The notes under the pieces are model-generated. The model did no database searches and was not told the origin of the DNA. It saw nothing but the letters and a program-made list of their open reading frames with translations. From Actinomycetota bacterium (GTDB lineage Bacteria > Actinomycetota > Acidimicrobiia > Acidimicrobiales > RAAP-2): DNA of 55,268 nt. Made by a program: the position numbers and the translations under genes. This document shows, piece after piece, positions 27,127 to 35,301 of the stretch. The stretch covers positions 1-55,268 of the forward strand of contig JAJPJV010000041.1 in assembly GCA_021324045.1 (NCBI GenBank), given 5' to 3'. The number at the start of each line of letters is the position of its first letter. Within the stretch, counting starts at the first letter, position 1.

Positions 27127-27756
27127 ATGCAAGCAAGCAAGATGCCAGGGATCTTGCGCGCCGTCGCAGAATCCTTGAACCGGCGCCGTCGTGGCGGCGA
27201 GGAGGTTGCGGAGGGGGAGACCGACGCGGGGTTCACCCTCATCGAGCTCATGGTCGTGTTGCTCATCATGGCCATCCTGCTCGCGATCGCCATCCCCACC
27301 TTCCTCGGGGTGAAAGGCGGTGCCCAAGACAAGGCGGCGCAGAGCAACCTGAACACCGCGCTCACCTCGGCCAAGGCCCTCTATGCCAACAACGGGAGCT
27401 ACCTGCCCGCCACAGCGATGGTGACCACGCTGGGCTCCCAGGAGCCGGAGCTCACCTTCAGCACCGGTGCGGTCACCCCGGGCGCCAACATCTCGGTGTG
27501 GACGAGCAGCGACGGCAACGTCCTCGTGCTCGTCGCAGCCTCGCAGTCGGGGGCGTGCTGGGCGGTCGTCGACAACAGCAGCACGAGCGCCGAGACCAAC
27601 GTGGCCGGCGTGGCCTCGCTCAACCCGGGCGATTCCTACACGGGCTGGAAGGATGCCAATACCTGTAATGCCTCGGCCCTCGGAGCGGCCACGACCGGCG
27701 CGCAATACCAGGCTGGTCCTGGCTTCCCGGCGACTCCGTACACCACGGGGTACTGA
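27127..27756 (+). CDS. pilA: Type IV pilin, major-pilin candidate
   Basis: A prepilin (209 aa) with the class III signal: a 35-residue charged leader ending in DAG, then the processed N-terminus FTLIELMVVLLIMAILLAIA, with glycine at -1, phenylalanine at +1 and glutamate at +5. The hydrophobic helix continues to about residue 60 and is followed by an exposed domain with two cysteines (ACWAV and NTCNA) spaced to form a disulphide, and a Tyr-rich end. The leader is much longer than the 6-10 residues of Gram-negative PilA. It is processed by a prepilin peptidase, assembled by PilB/PilC and retracted by PilT, all encoded downstream. A strong hairpin follows. Confidence 0.92.
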   Translation: MQASKMPGILRAVAESLNRRRRGGEEVAEGETDAGFTLIELMVVLLIMAILLAIAIPTFLGVKGGAQDKAAQSNLNTALTSAKALYANNGSYLPATAMVTTLGSQEPELTFSTGAVTPGANISVWTSSDGNVLVLVAASQSGACWAVVDNSSTSAETNVAGVASLNPGDSYTGWKDANTCNASALGAATTGAQYQAGPGFPATPYTTGY

Positions 27757-27796
27757 TCCCAACTCGCTCCGCAACTCCTTGAGCGAATGAGCGGTG

Positions 27797-27829
27797 CGCT
27801 CGACGCGACGAAGGCCGTCGCTTCGAGCG
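27797..27829 (+). terminator. Strong hairpin after pilA
   Basis: A 14-position stem (27797-27810 with 27816-27829, one internal mismatch) and a 5-base loop lie 40 bases after the pilA stop. It could end most pilin transcripts and limit read-through into the membrane-protein gene, giving the high pilin-to-machine ratio a pilus needs. There is no T-run. Confidence 0.5.
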
Positions 27830-27921
27830 GGTTCGGAGGGGAGTCCTGCCAGTTCGGTGGGGCTCCCCTCGCCACCGCCTCGGTGACCTGAGCTCGGAGC
27901 ATTCGAGGAAGGCGTTCGATC

Positions 27922-29310
27922 ATGGCTTCGATCGCGTGGCGCGTGCGGCCGAGAACGGATCAGGTCGGGAGGGCCGAGATCAGCGCTTGGATCCGCTCGC
28001 GACGATGGCCGCTCGTCGCGAGCGCCCTCGTCGTGGTCAGCGCGCTGGTCTACAGCGTGGCATGGGGACCGCTGGTCCAGCACCTTTCCTACTGGATCGT
28101 CCCGGCCGACCTGTGGGGAACGTTCCGTTCCGCGCACTACGTCGCCTGGGGCGACATCGGGGATGTCTACGCGGTGCAGACGGGCCTCGTGACCTTCCCG
28201 GGGATCAGCGTGCTCCTGGCGCCGGTGGCGTGGCTGTCCTCACACTTCGCCTTGACCGAGGCGATCCCACCGTTCCCCGTCCCGCACCCCCAAGCGTGGC
28301 TCTTGCTCGGACCGGTGGAGCTCCTGGCGGGCTCGGTCGTGCTGTTCCCCCTCGACCGCATCGCCGGGGAGCTCGGGGTGCGGGGCCGCCAGCGGGCGCT
28401 GCTCTGCGTGCTCGAGGGTGCCCTCCTCTGGCCGGTGCTCGCGATCTGGGGGCATCCGGAGGATCCCCTGGCGATGGCGTTCGGAGCCTGGGGTCTGCTT
28501 GCGGCGCAGCGCGGCTCGTGGCGCTCGTGCGGATGGCTGCTGGGAGTGGCGCTGGCCATCCAGCCGCTCGTCGTCGTGGTGTTCCCCATCGTCTTCGCGC
28601 TGGCGCCCATCAGGCAGTGGTTGCCGTTGTCGGTGCGCGCGGTGCTGCCTTCTGGCGCGCTCCTGACGATCCCCCTTGTCCAGGAATGGGGCCTCACGAC
28701 GAGAGCGCTGTTCAAGCAGCCGAACTACCCGAGCCTTGATCACGCCACCCCATGGCTGGCATTGGCCCCGGTGCTGAGCAAGCCCGGGCGGGCGATCAGC
28801 CAGCGCGTCGCCCGCATCCGCACTCATGGGCTCACCCACTTCACCGTCGTGACGAGACATGTGGTCGTGGGGCCGGTCGTCGCTGCCGGTCCGGGACGCT
28901 TGATCGCCGTGGGGCTCGCGCTCGGCGTCGGGTTGTGGGTCTGGCGCCGGAAGCCCTCGATGCCCCAGGTGATCTGGGCTGCAGGGGTTGCCCTCAGCCT
29001 TCGGTGCTTCTTCGAGGCGGTCATGGATCCCTTCTATCTCTGGCCGCCGCTTGCGTTCCTGGCGATCGTGGCGATCGGAGGTCGCCGGCGCTTTGCGATC
29101 ACGCTCGCCGGGAGTGGCTTCGTGACCTGGTGGAGCTATCACCACATCGGTCCGTGGGCATGGTGGGGACCGATCGCCGGCGTGCTCGTTGTGCTCGTCG
29201 TGGCCGCACGGCCGACGAAGGACGCGCTGCGGGCAGCGCAGGAGCCGGCCCCGGGCGCCGTCGAGCACTGCGACGGTCCTGCCATGGTTCCCGTGCTGGT
29301 GGGTCCCTGA
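27922..29310 (+). CDS. Polytopic membrane protein in the pilus locus
   Basis: A 462-residue integral membrane protein with about ten hydrophobic segments. The general layout (first segment at residues 30-50, then a long external loop with conserved-looking WGPLVQHLSYWIVPADLW and DVYAVQTGLVTFPG, then multiple segments) is like GT-C fold glycosyltransferases or their relatives. The catalytic aspartates of such enzymes cannot be identified with confidence. GAGGAAGG precedes the ATG. Its place between pilA and the pilMNO operon suggests a link to pilin or envelope glycosylation, but this is inference only. Confidence 0.65.
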   Translation: MASIAWRVRPRTDQVGRAEISAWIRSRRWPLVASALVVVSALVYSVAWGPLVQHLSYWIVPADLWGTFRSAHYVAWGDIGDVYAVQTGLVTFPGISVLLAPVAWLSSHFALTEAIPPFPVPHPQAWLLLGPVELLAGSVVLFPLDRIAGELGVRGRQRALLCVLEGALLWPVLAIWGHPEDPLAMAFGAWGLLAAQRGSWRSCGWLLGVALAIQPLVVVVFPIVFALAPIRQWLPLSVRAVLPSGALLTIPLVQEWGLTTRALFKQPNYPSLDHATPWLALAPVLSKPGRAISQRVARIRTHGLTHFTVVTRHVVVGPVVAAGPGRLIAVGLALGVGLWVWRRKPSMPQVIWAAGVALSLRCFFEAVMDPFYLWPPLAFLAIVAIGGRRRFAITLAGSGFVTWWSYHHIGPWAWWGPIAGVLVVLVVAARPTKDALRAAQEPAPGAVEHCDGPAMVPVLVGP

Positions 29311-29487
29311 GCGGCGCGGCTCGACCATCGCTGGCGACGGCCGGTCTTCTGTGCCAACGACGGCGCGCGCACGCGAGACGAGGCTGGTGACCAGGGCTTC
29401 CGAGCAGGCTTCCGATTAGCGAAGCGCGATGTCGCCACTTCGGGTCCTAAGGACGCCGGCGTGGCCGGGTCGCGGCGCGGTGTGCGG

Positions 29488-29874
29488 TCAGCAGATCGCC
29501 GGTGAGCCCGCGGGCGGCCGAGCCGCCGTGGGATCGAGCGGATCCCGCATCGAGCCACAATCCGGGAGCGGGGCGGTCGCCGTCGATTGCGCAGGCGTGG
29601 TCGCCGTCGACCCGCTCCCCGTGACGGCGGCGCCAGCCGTCGTCGGCGTCGCGCTCGAGCTCGGGGGCGCGGTTGTGCTGGTCCTTGGGGGAGCGGCGCT
29701 TGGGGTCGAAGCGCCACACGCGGCCAGGAGCACGCCGGCGGTCGCGATCGTCGCCGTGCCGATCAACGCGCGTGCTCGGCGGAGGCGACGGGGAGGCGGA
29801 CAGGCGACGCTGGGCTCGCCCGGTTCGGGCGCCTGCGGGCTCACGACCCCGGCACGCATCCTCCCGCCATCCAT
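29488..29874 (-). CDS. Small lipoprotein in the pilMN-pilO operon
   Basis: A 128-residue predicted lipoprotein. After about 30 N-terminal residues, an export signal ends in the lipobox LLAAC (Cys at about residue 53). The mature part is a Thr/Ser/Pro/Ala-rich spacer closing with a small domain that has two cysteines (PDCGSM and PAIC). It begins 4 bases after the pilO stop on the same strand, so it is the last gene of the PilM-N-O operon. That is the position of pilP, also a lipoprotein, in Gram-negative pilus operons, but there is no sequence resemblance to PilP. Confidence 0.62.
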   Translation of the reverse strand: MDGGRMRAGVVSPQAPEPGEPSVACPPPRRLRRARALIGTATIATAGVLLAACGASTPSAAPPRTSTTAPPSSSATPTTAGAAVTGSGSTATTPAQSTATAPLPDCGSMRDPLDPTAARPPAGSPAIC

Positions 29875-29878
29875 TTTC

Positions 29879-30490
29879 CTACCCCGTGCCGGTCGTGGGC
29901 GCGCTCGTGGTGCCGTTGGTGGGCGCGCCAGTCGTCAGGATCTCGAGCGAGAAGTTCTCGTCGAGCGCCGTGGCGCGATTGGTACCGGTCCCACCACCGG
30001 TGATCCCGATCGAGCTGATGATGGTGAGCCTGGGGAGTGCGTAGAGCGCCTTGATGAAGGAGAGCATCTGGTCGTAGGTGCCCGTTGTGGTCACCGTCAC
30101 CGGGATGATGGTGACACCGCCGGAGCTCGATCCCGCGCCGGGACTCAGGCTCTGCACCTTGACGCCCGTCGCGCTCGCGGCATTGGAGATCGCGGTGACG
30201 TAATCGTAGATGTCGCTCGTCGGCGGAAGGGCGGCGTTCAGGCGTTGCTGCAAGGCTTGCAGTGCTGACGCATTGTGCGAGTAGGCCCTCAGGCGAGCGA
30301 GTTGGGCCTGGAGCTGGGCTTGCTCGAGCTGGGCTTGCTGAACCTTGGATCGGATCCCACCCAGCTTGTGGCTCTGGGGCTCGAAGAAGGCGACGACCCA
30401 CAGCAAGAGCACCGCCAAGGTGACGGTGATGACGATCATCGTCGGCCGGCTCTTCAAGGCTCGCAAGAGCCGAACGCGCTCGTCGCTCAT
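29879..30490 (-). CDS. pilO: Type IV pilus alignment protein PilO-like
   Basis: PilO pairs with PilN to link the cytoplasmic PilM ring to the outside of the membrane. The 203-residue protein has a short cytoplasmic N-terminus, one membrane segment (MIVITVTLAVLLLWVVAFF, about residues 18-36), a coiled coil with repeated LEQAQLQAQL heptads, and a ferredoxin-like domain (GGVTIIPVTVTTTGTYDQML and ALPRLTIISSIGI). The tail is Thr/Gly-rich. Its ATG overlaps the stop of the PilM-PilN gene (ATGA), indicating coupled translation of the complex. Confidence 0.85.
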   Translation of the reverse strand: MSDERVRLLRALKSRPTMIVITVTLAVLLLWVVAFFEPQSHKLGGIRSKVQQAQLEQAQLQAQLARLRAYSHNASALQALQQRLNAALPPTSDIYDYVTAISNAASATGVKVQSLSPGAGSSSGGVTIIPVTVTTTGTYDQMLSFIKALYALPRLTIISSIGITGGGTGTNRATALDENFSLEILTTGAPTNGTTSAPTTGTG

Positions 30491-32253
30491 TTCGTCGGCA
30501 CCGAGTATTCCGCGACCCGCTGGCCATGGGCGCGGCCTTCGATCTGCAGCGTGGCACCGAAGGTGACGGTGCTGCCCGAGCTGATCCCACCGCTGAGGTC
30601 GACGTTGGTGAAGATCGGCGACTGGCTCATCGACTGCCCCCAAGTCGTGACGGCCGAGAGGGTGGTGGTGATCACGGAGGTCGTGATGTTGCCGATCACC
30701 GTCGTGGGCGTCGGTGGTCCTGATCCCGACGGGTGGCCACTGCTGACGCCGGGGCTCGACCCCGACGCGCTGACGCCGGTGGTCGCGGTCATCGTGAGGT
30801 TCGACAACGTTGCCGTCGGCGGGATGTACTGACTGATCTGGTTGAGGACAACCAGCCAGTCGACCTCCTCGGTGAGCAGTGGCACGACGAGCGCGGACTG
30901 GGCCGCAACCGCGTTGCGCAGCGCGACCACCTTGTCGTACTTGGGGATGTCGACCGTCTTGATGGCGGTGTTCTGGCTGTTCAAGGTGGCGAGTTGTTGC
31001 TCTGCGTCGTGGACCTGGAGCAGGCGCCAACCGGTCAGTCCCGCCAGGACGATCCCGAGCCCCAGGGCCCCGGTGAGGACTCGGCGTCGCATGCGATCGG
31101 CCGCTGCCTGGTCGACGACGGACTGGGGCAACAGGTTGAAGGATTCGCCGTCGAGATCCGGCAACGCCAACCCGATCGCGACGGCGCCGATCGCGTCGAT
31201 CTCGCTTGCTTGCTCCGGCGTGAGCGGCAGGCGGCTGGCGTCGATCGCCGCCAAGGGAGAACCGACGACCACCTGGAGGCCGGTCTCGGAGCGCAAGCGA
31301 TCGAACAGCCCGACCGCACGCGCACCGGCTCCGGTCAGCTGGATGCGGCTGACCGGTCCGCGTCCTGGAAGAGACGAGAAAAAGCGGATCGAGCTCGAGA
31401 TCTGCTCGACGAGCTCCCCCACGGCCCGGTCGCAGGCCGAGCGAGCCCGGTCGTCGGCTGCCCCAGGAATGCCGAGCCGGTGCTTGATCAGCTCGGCGTC
31501 CATATAGGGGACGTCGAGCGCGCTCGCGATGGACCTCGTGATCGAGCCACCGCCGAGGTCGATCGTCCGGACGAACTGTAGGACCCCGTTGTCGTGCACC
31601 ACGATGGAGGTGAGTCCCGTCCCCACCGCTACCACTGCCTCGGGCTGGCCTGCGATCCTCGGGTCGCACAACGCCCGCACGAGGGCTGCCGTCGTCAGGT
31701 CGATGCTGACCAGCTCGAGCCCTGCTCCTTGCACCGCGCCGATGAGCGCGTCGATGAGCGCTTGATGCGCGCCTGCGACGAGTACCCGGAGGCGTGGGGG
31801 TTGTTCGGGTTCGGCGATCTGCCCGACGACCTTGAAGGAGAGCGCGGTCTGTTCGAACGGGAACGGCAGCACCTCGTCGGCTTGGAAGCGCACCGCGCTC
31901 TGGAGCTCGTCAGGAGGGAGGAGCGGCATCTCGACTTCACGCACGATCGCCCGCAAGCCCGCCACGCCGACGCGGACGCGTCGATCGCCGAAGCCACCCT
32001 CCCGCCACAGCCGTTGCAGGGCTTGGGACAGCTGTCCACCGTCGACGACTTCTCCGGCGTCGATCGTCCCGGGGCGCAGGCCCACCTGACCGAAGGCCTC
32101 GAGGACCGGAGGCGAGCCGGGGTGCATGCTGAGCTCGGCTGCGCGGACCGCGCTCGTACCGACATCCAATCCGATCAACCGATGTGGCGGCACCAGATCC
32201 CCGTTTGCGCTGCTCGCCGCGATCTGCGACGCAGGAAAATTTACCGGGCGCAC
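30487..32253 (-). CDS. PilM-PilN fusion protein of the type IV pilus
   Basis: One 588-residue chain carries two normally separate proteins. Residues about 24-368 are PilM, an actin/FtsA-like ATPase domain: LIGLDVGTSAVRAAEL is the phosphate-1 motif, IDLGGGSITRSIA the second phosphate motif, and LTGAGA the adenosine motif. Residues 369-588 are PilN: SFNLLPQ at 371-377 matches the N-terminal INLLP peptide by which PilN docks into PilM, followed by a membrane segment (about 391-412), a coiled coil, and a periplasm-side domain with a Gly/Ser/Pro/Thr-rich insert. The frame is continuous, with no sign of an internal stop or frameshift. The GTG at 32253 is the furthest start; a later start near residue 20 is possible. 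Confidence 0.85.
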   Translation of the reverse strand: MRPVNFPASQIAASSANGDLVPPHRLIGLDVGTSAVRAAELSMHPGSPPVLEAFGQVGLRPGTIDAGEVVDGGQLSQALQRLWREGGFGDRRVRVGVAGLRAIVREVEMPLLPPDELQSAVRFQADEVLPFPFEQTALSFKVVGQIAEPEQPPRLRVLVAGAHQALIDALIGAVQGAGLELVSIDLTTAALVRALCDPRIAGQPEAVVAVGTGLTSIVVHDNGVLQFVRTIDLGGGSITRSIASALDVPYMDAELIKHRLGIPGAADDRARSACDRAVGELVEQISSSIRFFSSLPGRGPVSRIQLTGAGARAVGLFDRLRSETGLQVVVGSPLAAIDASRLPLTPEQASEIDAIGAVAIGLALPDLDGESFNLLPQSVVDQAAADRMRRRVLTGALGLGIVLAGLTGWRLLQVHDAEQQLATLNSQNTAIKTVDIPKYDKVVALRNAVAAQSALVVPLLTEEVDWLVVLNQISQYIPPTATLSNLTMTATTGVSASGSSPGVSSGHPSGSGPPTPTTVIGNITTSVITTTLSAVTTWGQSMSQSPIFTNVDLSGGISSGSTVTFGATLQIEGRAHGQRVAEYSVPTK

Positions 32254-32893
32254 CCGTGCATATCGCGAATGCTCGCGCGCTCCGGCATGACCGCCTGAGC
32301 ATCGGGGCGCGGTGGATCGCCGTTCCCCTCGGCGCGCAGGTCGGTCCTTATTGCCATGGCGGCGTCCCCGAGAACCTGTGGAGGAGTGTGCGGTTGACCG
32401 GATCTATGCAGCGTCGATCGGCCCGACGTGGTGGAGGTCGCCTCGATCCCTGAGTCCGCTCGCAAGCGACTGTGCGATGCCCTCATCCAGCTCGATGCGC
32501 TGCGGAGCGCTCACCTTGGTTCGGCGGTGGAGGCGGTTGTGGGTCGGACGATCCCCGCAACGTCGACGTTCCCGGTCGCAGTCCATTGGAAGTCCGCATT
32601 CAACTCGACCACGGCGAAGTGACCAGCTCCTTCAGGAGGACGGCACGCCGGCCTGGAAGGTTCGAGGACTCTCCCAATGTCCGACCGGACCGCAACGGCG
32701 GCCAGCATCGCGATGCCGACCGGTTGCCCGATGCCTGGGACGTGCATGACCGCCCGGGCAGGGCTCAGTGACGTTCCTGACGATCGTCGAGCCCATGCAC
32801 GGCCTGCCTCGCTGACCTGGGAATATGGAGACCGTCATCGAACCGTAATGTTCCTGCGGCGGATTCGCAGGTCTGCTGGGGAAAGATGGTGCA
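32254..32893. other. 640-base region without a convincing gene
   Basis: This gap separates the reverse pilMN operon from the forward genes. A 64-codon forward frame (32428-32622) has GC-rich third positions but no promoter box, ribosome-binding site or recognisable motif. Overlapping frames in the same stretch look no better. A TAATGT box at 32846-32851 and GGGGAAAG at about 32879 serve the next small gene. The region could hold regulatory DNA for the pilus locus or an unrecognised small RNA. Confidence 0.4.
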
Positions 32894-33205
32894 GTGAGAC
32901 TTTCCCCTGAGGAGACACCGTTGGTCATCGAGTCGTGCCACAGCACGTGGGTCTTCGACTCGAGTCGCATGCGATTCCGCAGGATCTTGAAGGGTCTCGA
33001 TCTCGATGCCCGGGATGCCTCTACTGCGTGGCGACCCTATTTCGGCTTGGAGCTCGACCCCTACTCCGAGTCGTTCGTCGTCATGTTGAATCCCGAGGGC
33101 ACCCGCCTGCTCCGGTCGTGGCGCCACATCGAGCACTGTCCCCAGTGTGGCGGCGAGACGACGGGGGAGCTCTCGGTTGACGACCTGCGGGCGGCGCTGA
33201 GCTGA
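32894..33205 (+). CDS. Small conserved-looking protein upstream of pilT
   Basis: I do not recognise the family. The 103-residue soluble protein begins at a GTG with GGGGAAAG about 8 bases upstream. Distinct features are an early ESCHSTWVFDSSRMRFRRI segment with a cysteine-histidine pair, and a later CPQCGGE that looks like half of a zinc ribbon. It has no membrane segment. Its position directly before pilT, 64 bases away and on the same strand, suggests a linked role, but pilT has its own promoter box. Confidence 0.6.
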   Translation: MRLSPEETPLVIESCHSTWVFDSSRMRFRRILKGLDLDARDASTAWRPYFGLELDPYSESFVVMLNPEGTRLLRSWRHIEHCPQCGGETTGELSVDDLRAALS

Positions 33206-33255
33206 ACCTGCTCGCGGGCGAACCAACGGTCCCTCGCTCTCCGATCGACCCCTCC

Positions 33256-33270
33256 TATGCTCGCGCGTCG
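33256..33270 (+). promoter_or_regulatory. Leaderless promoter -10 of pilT
   Basis: TATGCT at 33256-33261, 8 bases, then GTG at 33270. Confidence 0.5.
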
Positions 33271-34367
33271 TGGACACGGCAGGCCTCGACCGGCTGCTCA
33301 AGAACCTCCAGCAGTGGGATGCCTCTGACCTCCACCTGAAGGCAGGCTCGGCTCCCCACGTCCGCATCGACGGGGATCTGAGGACCCTCAGCAACGAGCC
33401 TCAGCTCACCCCTGAGGACACGGCAGGGATTGCTCGAGCGATTCTGCCCACATGGCTTGTCGACGCTTTCGACCGGCACCACGAGGCGGACTTTGCGTAC
33501 TCGGTCCCCGGCGTGGGTCGATTCCGCGTCAACGCCTACTACCAGCGCAGCACCGTCGCGCTCGCGTTCCGCCGGGTCCGAGACGACGTACCTTCGGCGG
33601 ACGAGCTCGGGCTCCCCCAGGTCGTCTTCGAGCTTGCCAACGAACGGCGCGGCCTCGTCCTCGTCACCGGTCCAACCGGGTCCGGAAAGACGACCACCCT
33701 GGCCGCGATGATCCAACACGTGAACCGAACCAGGCCCTGTTCGATCGTGACCATCGAAGACCCGATCGAGTACCTCCACCGTGACGAGCTGGCGACCATC
33801 GCGCAGCGCGAGGTGGGGTTCGACACCGAGTCCTTCGCCAGTGCGATGCGTGTGGTCCTGCGACAAGACCCCGATGTCATCATGGTCGGGGAGATGCGGG
33901 ACACAGAAACCGCGTTCGCCGCGCTGACGGCAGCAGAGACCGGTCACCTGGTGTTCACGACGCTGCACACGATCGATGCGACCGAGACCATCACTCGGAT
34001 CATCGACCTCTTCCCCCAGTACCAGCATCGCCAGATCCGCTCGTCGCTCGCTGGATGCTTGCGAGGCACCATCGCACAACGCCTCGTTCGCCGTGCTGAT
34101 GGCGTCGGTCGGGCCGCTGCCCTCGAGGTGATGGTGGCCAACGGCCGCATTCGTCAATGCATCATGGATCCAGAGCTCACCTCTGACATCGCGAGCATCA
34201 TCGCCGAGGGTGAGTACTACGGGATGAGGACGTTCGACCAGAGCCTTGCCGAGCTGCTCGAGGCAGGAGCGATCACCTTGCAGGACGCGCTGGACGCTGC
34301 CTCCAACCCTCATGACCTGCGGGTGACCCTCGAGCGTCGAGGTCTGGTCAGGACCGGGAGCTGGTAA
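33270..34367 (+). CDS. pilT: Type IV pilus retraction ATPase PilT
   Basis: A hexameric ATPase that depolymerises pili to drive twitching motility. The 365-residue protein shows ASDLHLKAGSAPHVRIDG at residues 18-35, Walker A GPTGSGKTTT, the aspartate box TIEDPIEYLH, Walker B DPDVIMVGEMRDTET and the histidine box HLVFTTLHT, all in the normal order and spacing. The C-terminal AIRNLIRE-like retraction helix reads NGRIRQCIMDPE. Length is normal for PilT. It is the simple form, in contrast with the extended PilT-like ATPase encoded 4 kb downstream. Convergent with pilD. Confidence 0.94.
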   Translation: MDTAGLDRLLKNLQQWDASDLHLKAGSAPHVRIDGDLRTLSNEPQLTPEDTAGIARAILPTWLVDAFDRHHEADFAYSVPGVGRFRVNAYYQRSTVALAFRRVRDDVPSADELGLPQVVFELANERRGLVLVTGPTGSGKTTTLAAMIQHVNRTRPCSIVTIEDPIEYLHRDELATIAQREVGFDTESFASAMRVVLRQDPDVIMVGEMRDTETAFAALTAAETGHLVFTTLHTIDATETITRIIDLFPQYQHRQIRSSLAGCLRGTIAQRLVRRADGVGRAAALEVMVANGRIRQCIMDPELTSDIASIIAEGEYYGMRTFDQSLAELLEAGAITLQDALDAASNPHDLRVTLERRGLVRTGSW

Positions 34368-34376
34368 CCGATCGCC

Positions 34377-35180
34377 TCAGGCCCCACCGAGGCGGGCACC
34401 GGCGAGGATCAGCACGAGCCCGACACCCGAGCAGACCACCATCGGGTGCGACCTGACGAGCGCTCCGTGGTTGGGGCGCCTTGCCCGCCGTGAGCTCGAG
34501 CATCCGATGCCGACCAGCGTGACCAGGGCAGCCGATCCGGCGAAGATGATGCCGCCGGGAGGCCAGAGCCACCCTGCGCCGAACGCCAGGCCGGTCACCA
34601 CGATGCCAGCCGTCCACGATGCCGGGAGCGTTCGGCAGCGGAGCTTGGCTGCCAGAGCCGAGCTGCCCGCCAGCACCAGCGGCATCGCCAGGGCCCCGGC
34701 GAGAGCCCAACCGAGGCGGCCAATCCCCCCTTCGGCCACAGTCACCAGGAGCAAGGACGCGACGGCTCCACCGCTGGCAAACCCCAGACCCCGAGGAACC
34801 GCGAGATCGTCGAGCTCGATGGCCGCGGCAGCAATCGCGATTGCTTCGAGGATCCCAAGCGAGGCGAGCGGGGCGAGTGCACCGAGCGCGAGCACGGTTG
34901 CCACGAAGCACAGCGCGGTGATCAGCTCGACGATCGGGTACCTGGCAGAGATCCGTGCGCTGCAGGAACGGCAACGCCCGCGAAGGATCAACCACGACAG
35001 CACCGGAACGTTGTCCAGGGCACCGAGCCGCGCCTTGCAAGAGGGGCAATGCGACCGCGGGTGGGCGAGGGACAGGCCCCGTGGCATCCGGTAGATGACC
35101 ACGTTCAGGAAAGAACCGATGGACAGGCCGACGATGCCCGTCATGGCCACAGCCAGAGGGCGAGCGGCACCGGCCAGCAT
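34377..35180 (-). CDS. Prepilin peptidase-like protein lacking the GxGD motif
   Basis: A membrane protein (267 aa) of the PilD/type IV prepilin peptidase family. The N-terminus GSFLNVVIYRMPRG and the four-cysteine zinc region (HCPSCKA and CRSCSA) with DNVPVLSWL and ARYPIVELITA are unmistakable. The first catalytic-aspartate region reads IELDDLAVP, close to the family DLDxxxLPD. The second catalytic motif, GxGDxKL, cannot be found; the expected region reads ALAMPLVLAGSSALAAKL, and no Gly-Asp pair occurs in the C-terminal half. The frame is intact. It may be an inactive paralogue or use a different second acid residue. ATG 35180 follows a TACAGT box by 9 bases. Confidence 0.8.
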   Translation of the reverse strand: MLAGAARPLAVAMTGIVGLSIGSFLNVVIYRMPRGLSLAHPRSHCPSCKARLGALDNVPVLSWLILRGRCRSCSARISARYPIVELITALCFVATVLALGALAPLASLGILEAIAIAAAAIELDDLAVPRGLGFASGGAVASLLLVTVAEGGIGRLGWALAGALAMPLVLAGSSALAAKLRCRTLPASWTAGIVVTGLAFGAGWLWPPGGIIFAGSAALVTLVGIGCSSSRRARRPNHGALVRSHPMVVCSGVGLVLILAGARLGGA

Positions 35181-35195
35181 CGAAGAGCGACTGTA
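35180..35195 (-). promoter_or_regulatory. Near-leaderless promoter -10 of the pilD-like gene
   Basis: Reverse-strand TACAGT (35195-35190), 9 bases, then ATG at 35180. It supports this start over the longer upstream frame. Confidence 0.45.
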
Positions 35196-35231
35196 GCGTC
35201 GCGGGTCCCCCAATTCGGGGAGTGCCCACAG

Positions 35232-35237
35232 TACGCT
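35232..35237 (+). promoter_or_regulatory. Candidate -10 box for pilB
   Basis: TACGCT at 35232-35237 would give pilB a leader of about 58 bases with GAGGGG before ATG 35302. It diverges from the pilD-like promoter 37 bases away. Confidence 0.35.
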
Positions 35238-35301
35238 TCGGCGAGGCAGGTGGTCCTGGCGCCAGGGACCAGGTCCAGCTTGCCATCGAGGGGCTGTATT
35301 C

